From: Shewanella sp. MBTL60-112-B2
GTDB taxonomy: Bacteria; Pseudomonadota; Gammaproteobacteria; Enterobacterales; Shewanellaceae
Length of the DNA: 64,000 nucleotides
Assembly (NCBI RefSeq): GCF_019655055.1
Contig: NZ_BPFA01000016.1
Coordinates: 1-64,000 of the forward strand
Reading direction: 5' to 3'
Shown here: positions 29,107 through 37,254 of the stretch, piece after piece
Position numbering within the stretch: the first letter of the stretch is position 1
Layout: each line of letters opens with the position of its first letter
Translations under genes and position numbers: made by a program
The notes under the pieces: generated by a model
Told to the model about the DNA's origin: nothing
The model's database searches: none
Seen by the model: only the letters and a program-made list of their open reading frames with translations

Positions 29107-29325
29107 GAATCGGGTGAGATTATCGAAGCGGGCGGTTTTGGCACTGCGGCCGTGGTATCGCCAGTGGGTTCTTATATCTTCGAAGATAATCGTGTAGTGA
29201 CGGTTGGCGATGGTGGTGTAGGTGAGAACACTAAGCGCATCTATAAGGTATTGACTGATATCCAGAAGGGGCTTATTCAAGGACCTGCTGGCTGGGTGCA
29301 ACACGTGAAGCGAGTGCAGCTTTAA
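29107..29325 (+). pseudogene. BCAT 3' fragment (last 72 codons), duplicate
   Basis: Encodes the last 72 residues and stop of the aminotransferase at 25309, in frame with no indels but without a start or upstream part. In the first 16 codons there are eleven differences, all synonymous third-base changes; over the other about 57 codons only four codons differ (His to Asn, final Ala to Leu, two synonymous). This mosaic implies that part of the fragment came from a different BCAT allele and that the piece has been subject to recombination. Confidence 0.93.
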
Positions 29326-29345
29326 TAACGCATTTGGTTGAATGT

Positions 29346-29371
29346 AAAAGGCTCCTTATGGAGCCTTTTTT
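29346..29371 (+). terminator. Terminator of the duplicated BCAT end
   Basis: AAAAGGCTCC / GGAGCCTTTT with TTAT loop and T-run; counterpart of the terminator at 26435. Confidence 0.88.
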
Positions 29372-29428
29372 ATGGATATTATTTTAAAGTGGGTCTTTTA
29401 AGGTGCTGCTCGTTAAGAGTGCATTTTT

Positions 29429-29827
29429 TTAAAATTCAACAATGGTGTTAACCATCACTGCTTGGCGACTAAAGTTTTTCGCAGTGGGGTAAAACTGATA
29501 ATTGCTTACATCTGTTAGCTTTTCTGCGGGGATCTTAGTTCCATCGACCGTGCTAACCATATTGACCTGTTTCATAGCCCCTGAAGTGTCAATGATAAAC
29601 GAAACCGCATAGCTGGTTTTCTTATGTGAGCTAGTTGCTGATTGGGGGAATATTTGTTGCCAGCTGATAAGGGTATCTTTTGTTACCCAAAAGTAAGCCA
29701 TCTCGCTAGCGTTGAGCTTTATCGGTGATTGCGTTGCGTGGGAGAGCCCTTGATTTGCACAACCCGCGACATTAAGCAAAAACAGGGTGACGAATAAGAT
29801 ACGAGCTCGCTTAAATGTGTGATACAA
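29429..29827 (-). CDS. Small lipoprotein, TonB-like C-terminal fold possible
   Basis: 132 residues. Signal with lipobox NVAGC (Cys about residue 23). The mature domain ends in strands YAVSFIIDTSGAMKQVNMVST and QAVMVNTIVEF, whose order (I-D-x-x-G-x-x-x-x-x-V) is reminiscent of TonB C-terminal or related energy-transducer domains. No partner gene. Function unknown. Confidence 0.7.
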   Translation of the reverse strand: MYHTFKRARILFVTLFLLNVAGCANQGLSHATQSPIKLNASEMAYFWVTKDTLISWQQIFPQSATSSHKKTSYAVSFIIDTSGAMKQVNMVSTVDGTKIPAEKLTDVSNYQFYPTAKNFSRQAVMVNTIVEF

Positions 29828-30137
29828 AATAACATCCTTGTTGCAATCGTGTTAAGTCTGAGGGCAGGTTATCTTTTATCACTGACTAAGTCTAGTCAAC
29901 AAGTTGACATGCTTAGAGCATGAACAGGCTTTTGTAGTGTAAGGCTTGTAATCTTGTGAAGATGGCTTTGGTATTACTTTTTATATTAGATAACGCTGTG
30001 GTGTATAGGGGGAAAGTTAGGTTTATAAGCTGTTTGATTTAGGCGTGATTTAATTGACGAAAGACTGCAGAGTCTGTCTAAACGGAAGGAAGAGCTGAAT
30101 AGAGAGCTTAGCTTACCTATTCAGCTGCAACTTAGGT
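29828..30137 (-). other. Intergenic, terminator-like hairpin at 30094-30127
   Basis: Holds promoter DNA for the lipoprotein gene, and AGCTGAATAG / CTATTCAGCT with a 14-base loop just after the stop of the acyltransferase at 30138 (minus strand), followed by pyrimidine-rich sequence; a probable but not perfect terminator. Nothing else recognised. Confidence 0.4.
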
Positions 30138-31082
30138 TTATTTTGAGGGGCTTGGCTTGTCGATAATATGCTCGCTAGATGGATTGTGCTTGAGCATTAA
30201 CTGATGGATCTCTTCGTCTTTCCTTCCCCAAAGCTCATTGAGCCAGCGTTGAAAATCCACTCGGTAAGCGGCTTCTGAGAAATAGCGCTTATTATCGACC
30301 TCGGGTACCGGGAGGACTTTTACCCGCACTACAATCTTCTTTAAGCGACCATGCATCACTTCGTACAAAGCATCTTTTTTAAATGCGTCAGGGTAAAGAA
30401 CTGTGACGTCGAGTACGTTAGTAAACTGTTCACCCATGGCCGATAGAGCAAAGGCGATGCCGCCTGCTTTAGGGCGTAGTAGATAACGGTAAGGAGAATC
30501 TTGGCGAGCGTGCTTTTCTGCAGTGAAGCGGCTACCCTCGACGTAGTTGATAATCGAGGTAGGCATGTTGCGAAACTTTTTACAGGCTCGGCGAGTCGAC
30601 TTTAAGTCCTTACCTTTAAGCTTTGGGTTTTTCTTTAGCTTGGCAGGACTGGTGCGGGTCATAAACGGCATATCTAGCGCCCAGCAGCCTAAACCTAAGA
30701 AGGGCACATACATGAGCTCTTTTTTGAGGAAGAACTTAAGCATTGGAATATGATTACGCAATACATAGGTCTGCGCCGCAATATCGAACCCACTAAGGTG
30801 ATTACTGATCAGTAAGTACCAGCTATGCTTATCTAGGTTTTCTAAGCCTTCTATATCCCATTCGATATCGGCTAATAGGAAAAGGATCCCACCATTACAG
30901 GTTGCCCAAGCCCACATGAAGCGGTTCATGATATGGGTTAAACCGTTACGAGCAGCGGTAAAAGGCAGTAGCAGCTTGATGATGCCGCCTATGCTAATCA
31001 ATGACGCCCATAAAACCGTGTTGATGATTAATAGCAGGGTGCTTATGAAATATAAGACTGGTCCAGGTAAAAAGTTTAACAT
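30138..31082 (-). CDS. Acyltransferase (PlsC/YihG-like), copy 2
   Basis: 314-residue membrane-bound acyltransferase of the glycerolipid family. Motif I ISNHLSGFDIA (NHxxxxD) is present, motif III YVEGSRF, and PFMTRTSPAKLKKNPKLKGKD resembles YihG. Two hydrophobic helices at the N-terminus (FISTLLLIINTVLWASLISIGG). Seven bases separate it from the paralogue coded upstream. Probably acts in phospholipid (1-acylglycerol-3-phosphate) acylation; substrate range is not readable. Confidence 0.9.
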   Translation of the reverse strand: MLNFLPGPVLYFISTLLLIINTVLWASLISIGGIIKLLLPFTAARNGLTHIMNRFMWAWATCNGGILFLLADIEWDIEGLENLDKHSWYLLISNHLSGFDIAAQTYVLRNHIPMLKFFLKKELMYVPFLGLGCWALDMPFMTRTSPAKLKKNPKLKGKDLKSTRRACKKFRNMPTSIINYVEGSRFTAEKHARQDSPYRYLLRPKAGGIAFALSAMGEQFTNVLDVTVLYPDAFKKDALYEVMHGRLKKIVVRVKVLPVPEVDNKRYFSEAAYRVDFQRWLNELWGRKDEEIHQLMLKHNPSSEHIIDKPSPSK

Positions 31083-31089
31083 CTGACTA

Positions 31090-31995
31090 TTACGCCTCTT
31101 CTCGGGTTTCTCTTGGTTGTGCCAACTGGGTGAGTACCTGATCTTTTTGCTGCCAAATCAGGTTTAATTGCTCTTGGAATTGGATCTTAAACTGGCGATC
31201 TTTAATGTAATCGCCACGCAGCTTGTCATCGATATCGCAAACCTCAATATGCACTCTGACTTCATCTACTTGGCCACTGATAAACTCCCAGTAAGTTGGA
31301 ACCTTGCCGGGATAATAGATCGAGACATTAACGAGCTTATGGATATGTTCACCCATAGCCGACAACGCAAATGCCATTCCGCCCGCTTTAGGCTTGAGTA
31401 GGTGATTGAAAGGAGAGTTTTGTTTACCGTGTTTACTGGCATGGAAGCGAGTGCCCTCCACAAAGTTCATCACACTTACTGGCTTACTTTTAAATTTGGC
31501 ACAAGCTTTACGGGTGATCTCAATATCTTTGCCTCTAAGCTTAGGGTTTCTCTTTAGCTGAGCCGTGCTATAGCGACGCATAAAGGGGAAATCTAATGCC
31601 CACCAGGCGAGTCCAAGTACAGGAACAAAAATCAGCTCCTGCTTTAAGAAGAACTTTAAGAAAGGGATCTTACGATTCAACACTCGTTGCAAGATAAGGA
31701 TGTCTACCCAAGATTGGTGATTAGCGATAACCATGTACCACTCTTTAGTCGATAGCTGGCTATCACCTTCAAGGGTTAACTTTATGGGATGGAGTAGATT
31801 TTCGATAGCGCCATTGACGCTGATCCAGGCACTGGCACAAAAATCGAGAAAGTAGGTGCAGGCCTTGCGAGTCGAGGCTAAAGGAATGAGTTTGAAAATA
31901 CTCATTATTAATATGGGGGTCACCCAAAATAGGGTATTAATAAAATAGCAGAAAAAGGCGAAACTTCCCCTAATGCGTGACACTATCGCACCCAT
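31090..31995 (-). CDS. Acyltransferase (PlsC/YihG-like), copy 1
   Basis: 301 residues, tandem paralogue of the next gene. N-terminal membrane helices (FAFFCYFINTLFWVTPILIMSIF), catalytic IANHQSWVDILIL (NHxxxxD), FVEGTRFHASKHGKQNSPF, and PFMRRYSTAQLKRNPKLRGKD, the closest of the pair to E. coli YihG. Overall identity with its neighbour is visible throughout. Tandem duplication is likely old. Confidence 0.9.
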   Translation of the reverse strand: MGAIVSRIRGSFAFFCYFINTLFWVTPILIMSIFKLIPLASTRKACTYFLDFCASAWISVNGAIENLLHPIKLTLEGDSQLSTKEWYMVIANHQSWVDILILQRVLNRKIPFLKFFLKQELIFVPVLGLAWWALDFPFMRRYSTAQLKRNPKLRGKDIEITRKACAKFKSKPVSVMNFVEGTRFHASKHGKQNSPFNHLLKPKAGGMAFALSAMGEHIHKLVNVSIYYPGKVPTYWEFISGQVDEVRVHIEVCDIDDKLRGDYIKDRQFKIQFQEQLNLIWQQKDQVLTQLAQPRETREEA

Positions 31996-32167
31996 TCAGA
32001 ACCTCGAGAAAAAAATTGGAGACCTATAGTACTCGTTGTCAGCTTTTGTCTCAATCTAGATGTTAAATTTTACCCGTTAACTCACGACTAAATTAGTGCT
32101 TTTGAGGAAGTTTGTTAGCAATGTTCAAGTTGTTATGAGGCGTAATCTGCATTGCTTTAAAAAATAA

Positions 32168-32195
32168 TAAGCCCCAGCATAAAACTAGGGCTTAG
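32168..32195 (-). terminator. Terminator of CSS-EAL gene
   Basis: TAAGCCC / GGGCTTA imperfect stem with large loop, followed on the minus strand by a T-rich stretch after the EAL gene. Confidence 0.55.
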
Positions 32196-32209
32196 GTAGA
32201 ATAAAGTAG

Positions 32210-33739
32210 TTAATGCTTGAGAAGGTAGGTTCTTAGCTCCGAAGCCGGTAAGGCTTTAGAATATAGCCAGCCCTGATGCAGGTGTACGCCTAAGTTTTTA
32301 AGTAGCTCAGCCTGCTCTTTGGTTTCAACCCCTTCTGCAATAAGAGAAATACCCATCTCTTTGGCTATAGCGACATATGAGCGGATGAGGAAAGGCTGAT
32401 TATTCTCAACCGATAGTAGTCGAGTGAAAGCCTTATTGATCTTAAAGCAATCAAACTCTAATTGCTGGATAAGCATGCCACCACCATAGCCTATGCCGAC
32501 ATCATCAAGCTTGATGCGGCAACCAAGTTGTTTACAGCCGGCGACAAACTCATGTATTTGTTGCCAAGATTCAACAGGCTGTCGCTCGGTAAGCTCGAAA
32601 CATAATTGATCTACAGGATAGCCCTTATTAGCCAGCAGCTGCAGATAAGGTAGCAGCTGCCCCTGCTCAATCAGCTTGGCACTAATATTGATACTGCACT
32701 TGGCTATTTGATTACTTCGAAGTAAAGACTTCAATTCACTTAGTGCAGTTTTTATCATCCACTTGGTCAGTTCAGGCATCACAGAGTCTTGTTCAAGTAT
32801 GCCTATATAGCTGCCCGTCTCCCAGTATTGGTCATCTTTTTTACGCCACCTCAATAGGGTTTCCACACCAAATGTTTGTTCATTTTCGGTGTCGACAATA
32901 GGTTGATAAGCTAAATAAAAGCTCTCATTCTTAAATGCACAATAGAAGCGGCGGTGCCAGTAGAATTTAATGAGTTGAGGGCTAACCAGATAAAGTACGC
33001 CAGCCAACAAAGCTGTAGGAATGAGCAACAATAAAAAGATCGTTAACCACAGTTGATTTCTGGCACTTTCATTGGCTATTAAGGTATAGGCAAAATCTGA
33101 GTCTTTGGACTGATAGCCGATGCTGGCAAATGGATTCCCATCAGTATTCTGAGCCATCCAATTTTTACCATTTACGGTAACTTTTATGCCGCCACACATT
33201 TGGCATTCAGCAAGGATCTTATTGATAGCATCAGCCGATTGAACAGGTACAAACACTTTTGCTGTGCCATCTATCACACTGGCATAAATGGTCTGCTGCT
33301 TGTTAAAGGTACGCGCATCATCAGCTTGGACTAAGGCGTTACCGTCGATATCACGGTATATTATTTCTCCACCTGCAGGAACAGGCCAGCGGCCAATAGC
33401 TGAGCAGATAGTATTTTCACCAATAAATCTTACCCAAGGTACAGGTTGGGCATTTTGTACGAATAATTTTTTTTTGAGTAATTCTATGGTCTCGTCTGAG
33501 CAATAAGTTTCTTGCTCTTGTTGCAGCATCGTCTGCACTTCTTTCATCTGCACTTTAGCTGTTAGATGTCTTTGTTGATATTTTTGATCTATCTGCTTGG
33601 CAACGCTTGTCAGCTGGTGGGTTAACCAGTAGTGACTGAGTCCGAGCGAGGTGATCATTAAAATGATAAAAAGAAGGCCTGCGGTAAGGGATTTTATCGC
33701 ATTTGGACTGTTATATTTGAATGTACTAGGCATGGCCAT
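32210..33739 (-). CDS. CSS-motif EAL phosphodiesterase
   Basis: 509 residues. Membrane helix at about 15-36, periplasmic CSS-like sensor (CSD at EQETYCSDE, plus ENTICSAIG and CQMCGG, candidates for a redox disulfide), a second helix about 238-258, and an EAL domain (LIAEGVETKEQ, KLDDVGIGYGGG, YQPIVDTENEQTFGVETLLRW). The signature reads ETL instead of EAL and DDVGIG instead of DDFGTG; the metal/c-di-GMP binding residues appear largely kept, so activity is probable but not certain. In E. coli the CSS-EAL proteins are redox-controlled by DsbA/B, coded in this same window. Confidence 0.88.
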   Translation of the reverse strand: MAMPSTFKYNSPNAIKSLTAGLLFIILMITSLGLSHYWLTHQLTSVAKQIDQKYQQRHLTAKVQMKEVQTMLQQEQETYCSDETIELLKKKLFVQNAQPVPWVRFIGENTICSAIGRWPVPAGGEIIYRDIDGNALVQADDARTFNKQQTIYASVIDGTAKVFVPVQSADAINKILAECQMCGGIKVTVNGKNWMAQNTDGNPFASIGYQSKDSDFAYTLIANESARNQLWLTIFLLLLIPTALLAGVLYLVSPQLIKFYWHRRFYCAFKNESFYLAYQPIVDTENEQTFGVETLLRWRKKDDQYWETGSYIGILEQDSVMPELTKWMIKTALSELKSLLRSNQIAKCSINISAKLIEQGQLLPYLQLLANKGYPVDQLCFELTERQPVESWQQIHEFVAGCKQLGCRIKLDDVGIGYGGGMLIQQLEFDCFKINKAFTRLLSVENNQPFLIRSYVAIAKEMGISLIAEGVETKEQAELLKNLGVHLHQGWLYSKALPASELRTYLLKH

Positions 33740-34070
33740 TATGAATTAACTATAAGAAAAAATTAAATAAAAGATGATATTAGTGGGTCAGTGGTTGACT
33801 GGAAATATTAGCAAAACAGATCATTAACATTTTTGAATTCGCGTTATTAAGGTTGTTCTGATTACGCGAATGCTGCGAAAGCGATTGTTAAGTATGATCA
33901 AAGTAAATAAATGTTTGCTACTTCAATACCATCGAGTTAACGAAGCTGGCGGAATTTACTGCAATCTGAGCTTTGATACAACTTATTTCTGTGTCTTGAG
34001 CAAAGATAATGAGTTAACAGATCTCTTAATTCCGCCATTTGTTATAACAGCCATTCAGAATAACACAGTG
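33740..34070. other. Intergenic 331 bp, nothing identified
   Basis: AT-rich spacer upstream of the EAL gene and downstream of comM; no convincing ORF, RNA or repeat. A 73-codon frame here overlaps comM and lacks coding character. Confidence 0.4.
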
Positions 34071-35597
34071 TCATTGCCTCGAAAGGGATGAAAGTAAGCG
34101 ATCCATAGCGCGGTAGCCGAGTGCTTGTGCGATGTGGGCGCGACTGACGTTATCTTGTTGTTGAAGATCGGCAATGGTGCGAGCCACCCGCTGTAGCCGA
34201 TGATAACTACGCACCGACAGTCCGAGTCGATGCACGCTTTGCTCTAAAAAGACCAAGTCATCATCGTTAAACCTAGCATCTTGTTTCAGTTGTTTGCCGG
34301 AAAGTTCACTATTGAGTACGCCAGAGCGGGCGAGTTGACATTCTCTGGCTTGATGTACTCGATTAGCTACTGTGTCGCTGGTTTCAGCATTACTATTGTG
34401 ACTATTGAGTGCACCAATAGGCAGCTTAGGTACATCTATGGTCAGATCGAAACGATCGAGAAAAGGCCCTGATAATTTACTCAGGTAACGCTGGATCTGT
34501 TCATTGCTGGCTCTGGCATTGTCGCTATCGCCGCAAGGGCTTGGGTTCATGGCTGCGATGAGCTGAAAGCGGCTGGCAAAGGTCAGCTTGGCCGCTGCTC
34601 GGGAGATACTCACCTCGCCAGTTTCCATCGGTTCACGCAGACAATCGAGCACTTTTCTCGGAAATTCAGCCACCTCATCGAGAAAAAGCACTCCTCTATG
34701 GGCTAATGATATTTCACCGGGTTTAGGTTGAGCGCCACCACCCACCAGTGACACCGCCGAACAGGTGTGGTGCGGACTCCTAAAAGGCCGCTGATAAAAG
34801 CTAGTGGGTTTGATACTGCGCCCGGCAACAGAGTGAATGGCGGCAACCTCCAGCGCTTCGTCATAATTTAACTTGGGTAATAGCTGCATCATGCGGCTAG
34901 CTAGCATGGTTTTGCCTGTACCGGGGGGCCCAAGTAACAGCAAGTTATGGTTGCCCGCAGCAGCAATCTCTAACGCTTGTTTAGCCTGATATTGGCCTAT
35001 TACCTCACTTAAACACGATGTTTTAGGCTCAGGGCTCTGGGTTAGCCATTCGAGGTTAGTATCGATACTCGGCAGTTGTGACTGACCATGGAGGTATGCT
35101 GCTAGCGATTGCAGATGGGTAGCGAAGCAGACTTTCTCAAAGCCAACGAGTTCGGCATCGTCACGGTTATCAATCGGCAATACTAAGGTGCTATTTTGCT
35201 TGCTGGCTTCGACGATTACTGGCAGTAGGCCTTGGCAGTAACGCACATGGCCAGAAAGCGCCAGTTCGCCAACAAATTCGTGTTGGTCTATGGACTTAAG
35301 CGGGATCTGTTTCGAGGCGGCGAGGATCCCTATGGCGATAGGCAAGTCATAACGTCCGCCTTGTTTGGGAAGGTCTGCCGGGGCAAGGTTTACTGTTATG
35401 CGGCGCATTGGGAACTCAAACCCAGCGTTAATCAGCGCGCTACGCACTCGCTCTTTCGCCTCTTTGACAGAGGCTTCGGGCAATCCAACTAAATTAAATG
35501 CGGGGAGTCCATTGCTTAAGTGGACTTCAACTTGCACGGCAGGGGCTTGGACACCGTGGCTAGCACGGGTGGCAACACAGGCGATGGGCATAAACAA
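34071..35597 (-). CDS. comM: Mg-chelatase-like AAA ATPase ComM (YifB)
   Basis: ComM is a hexameric helicase that extends branch migration during natural transformation. 508 residues; N-terminal Lon-like domain (ARASHGVQAPAVQVEVHLSNGLPAFNLVGLPE), Walker A GPPGTGKT, Walker B VLFLDEVAEF, sensor NPSPCG, C-terminal RSYHRLQRVARTIADL. Length and order are those of the family. The gene is monocistronic and its upstream region carries the hairpin array at 35645. Confidence 0.95.
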   Translation of the reverse strand: MFMPIACVATRASHGVQAPAVQVEVHLSNGLPAFNLVGLPEASVKEAKERVRSALINAGFEFPMRRITVNLAPADLPKQGGRYDLPIAIGILAASKQIPLKSIDQHEFVGELALSGHVRYCQGLLPVIVEASKQNSTLVLPIDNRDDAELVGFEKVCFATHLQSLAAYLHGQSQLPSIDTNLEWLTQSPEPKTSCLSEVIGQYQAKQALEIAAAGNHNLLLLGPPGTGKTMLASRMMQLLPKLNYDEALEVAAIHSVAGRSIKPTSFYQRPFRSPHHTCSAVSLVGGGAQPKPGEISLAHRGVLFLDEVAEFPRKVLDCLREPMETGEVSISRAAAKLTFASRFQLIAAMNPSPCGDSDNARASNEQIQRYLSKLSGPFLDRFDLTIDVPKLPIGALNSHNSNAETSDTVANRVHQARECQLARSGVLNSELSGKQLKQDARFNDDDLVFLEQSVHRLGLSVRSYHRLQRVARTIADLQQQDNVSRAHIAQALGYRAMDRLLSSLSRQ

Positions 35598-35644
35598 ATC
35601 CTTTTGTTTTATTTATTGTTTTTAGTTTAGCTAAAGTTTGCTGG

Positions 35645-35911
35645 TTTGCTTAACGTAGCAAACGGTGACTTGTTGTTAGCAATCAAACTTCGTTTGATAA
35701 ATGTAATCAGGCTACGCCTGACCAAAGTCGTGAGCTTCCAGCTCACACACGGGCAAGAGGGGGGCTACAGCTCCCCCCTCTTGGCTATTTCATTCATAAA
35801 GAGTCCCAGCCGCCCCGACGAAGTTGTTGATCCTCATGCTTATGGATAAATTGCTAACGCTTCCGATAGGGCATCCTGCCCCGCGAAAGCTACGCCGACA
35901 TCCCTGTCGGC
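35645..35911. repeat. Cluster of short perfect hairpins
   Basis: Six or more adjacent perfect inverted repeats with tiny pyrimidine-containing loops: TTTGCT/AGCAAA (35645-35662); ATCAAAC-TTC-GTTTGAT (35682-35698); TCAGGC-TAC-GCCTGA (35707-35721); GTGAGC-TTCCA-GCTCAC (35730-35746); CAAGAGGGGGG/CCCCCCTCTTG (35754-35783); GGGCA-TCC-TGCCC (35869-35881); GCCGACA-TCCC-TGTCGGC (35894-35911). The region 35650-36174 encodes no supportable protein. Resembles REP/BIME-type DNA or the folded region of a mobile element, but is not a family I can name. Confidence 0.8.
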
Positions 35912-36174
35912 ATCACGCAATTCTGGTTTACAAAGAGTTTCCAACGCACTTCGGCAACTCCGATGGGGAAATGGTGTTCTCTGTATGGTTGGGAGAACCT
36001 GGTAACTGTGAGGTTATGTTTAGCAGAGCAAAAACTACGGCAGAGTTTATTTAACTCTGACACCATGCCACCAGATTTAAAAATGCATTAAAAACTAGAC
36101 TTTATATAGACTAAAATAGTAATTCCGTGTACTAATGAGTGTTGTTTTCAGTGCGCAAGCTATTGATTTTATAG

Positions 36175-36423
36175 GTGGGTGTTTGGCTGCTTCTTTCTAG
36201 AAAGATTATATCTTGGACCATAGACATCTTAATTAAGCGTGCGCACAATCCAGTTATCAAAACTTTTCGAGGTAAGTATGTGGATAGTTGGTCTAAGTTT
36301 GTTTCGTTTACAAAGGACGTGGCAGTAGTTATTAAGTGTCTCAAAGATGTTGTTTTTATAATACTAATATTAGTGGGGTTGTTTTTTTTCGACCTTCAGA
36401 CTCTCCTAGGGTATTTTTTGTAA
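36175..36423 (+). CDS. Small membrane protein of accessory patch
   Basis: About 82 residues from a GTG start; basic N-terminus and a C-terminal membrane helix (VAVVIKCLKDVVFIILILVGLFFF). Ten bases before the next gene, so probably co-transcribed. AT-rich, unlike the core genes. No family recognised and the start is uncertain; could be non-coding. Confidence 0.45.
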   Translation: MGVWLLLSRKIISWTIDILIKRAHNPVIKTFRGKYVDSWSKFVSFTKDVAVVIKCLKDVVFIILILVGLFFFDLQTLLGYFL

Positions 36424-36433
36424 GAGGTGTTAT

Positions 36434-37192
36434 ATGGCTCATTTGCCTTGGGTTATGGCCCCATCGATGTGGATCAGAGGAAAGGGGTTAAAGTATTTTT
36501 TTAGTGGAGGAAAAGAGGTTTCAACTGATATCGCTGCCCTGAAGATATTTATTTTCATGTGTATGAAAGCTGAAAGGAAGAAGACTGCTGTACCAACGTC
36601 TCATGCTTTATATGGAATAAAGTCAGTAATAGAGTGTTTAGAAATTAATGTTACATATGAAGAGATTTCTGAGGCCTGTAATTTAAGCCGAACTTTAATA
36701 TCAAGGGGCTTAAAGAAGCTGGTCGTTGCTGCAGATTTGAAAAGAGCTGGAGGGACTCGTAAAGTAATCTATGTAGTTGATGCTTTACACTGGGGGTGGT
36801 TCAAACTCCCATGTAAGCCTATATTGTCATTAGAGGATCATATAACTTCATTTCACAATATTACCAATAGAAAAAGGATAGAAAGAGATGCGTTGAAATT
36901 GTACTTATATCTTCTTTCGATAAGAACAAATTCAAAGGAAACCTCGGCAGTTTCAAACAGTACAATATCGGAATCAACAGGTATTTCCATTATTGATATT
37001 GATGACATTGAAATGTTATTAATTAGATTAGAGCTTGTGGAGAGAATTGAGAAGAAAGGTGTTAAGAAAAATGCCTCCAAACCCTACACAGTAGATGATC
37101 TCACTAAAGAGTATTCATTTAACGGTTCTATTTATTTGAATAAAGTTGCTAAATACTATCGCTCGGATGATTATGAAGATAAATCTATATAA
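36434..37192 (+). CDS. Tandem winged-helix-like DNA-binding protein, function unknown
   Basis: 252 residues. Two winged-helix-like segments are visible: NVTYEEISEACNLSRTLISRGLKKLVVAADLKRAG with a following beta hairpin (RKVIYVV), and RDALKLYLYLLSIRTNS ... NSTISESTGISIIDIDDIEMLLIRLELVERIEKKG. The opening LPWVMAPSMWIRGKGL and Lys/Glu-rich character fit DNA-binding regulators or replication-type proteins of mobile elements. SD AGAGGTG precedes the ATG. Gene is AT-rich. Probable regulator of the neighbouring HEPN gene (inference). Confidence 0.7.
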   Translation: MAHLPWVMAPSMWIRGKGLKYFFSGGKEVSTDIAALKIFIFMCMKAERKKTAVPTSHALYGIKSVIECLEINVTYEEISEACNLSRTLISRGLKKLVVAADLKRAGGTRKVIYVVDALHWGWFKLPCKPILSLEDHITSFHNITNRKRIERDALKLYLYLLSIRTNSKETSAVSNSTISESTGISIIDIDDIEMLLIRLELVERIEKKGVKKNASKPYTVDDLTKEYSFNGSIYLNKVAKYYRSDDYEDKSI

Positions 37193-37254
37193 CTTCAGTT
37201 CGGGGGCATTGTTACGACTACAGTTTTTCTGTCGAAGAAACAAGAGCGGGAAAT

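Noticed and set aside
33870..34091. Small plus-strand ORF between EAL gene and comM
   Set aside because: Overlaps comM end and has no ribosome site or family pattern.
35645..35911. Retron or CRISPR origin of the hairpins
   Set aside because: No reverse transcriptase or cas gene nearby and hairpins are not uniform repeats with spacers.
35646..36054. Two plus-strand ORFs in the hairpin region
   Set aside because: Low complexity translation across inverted repeats with no ribosome sites; not proteins.
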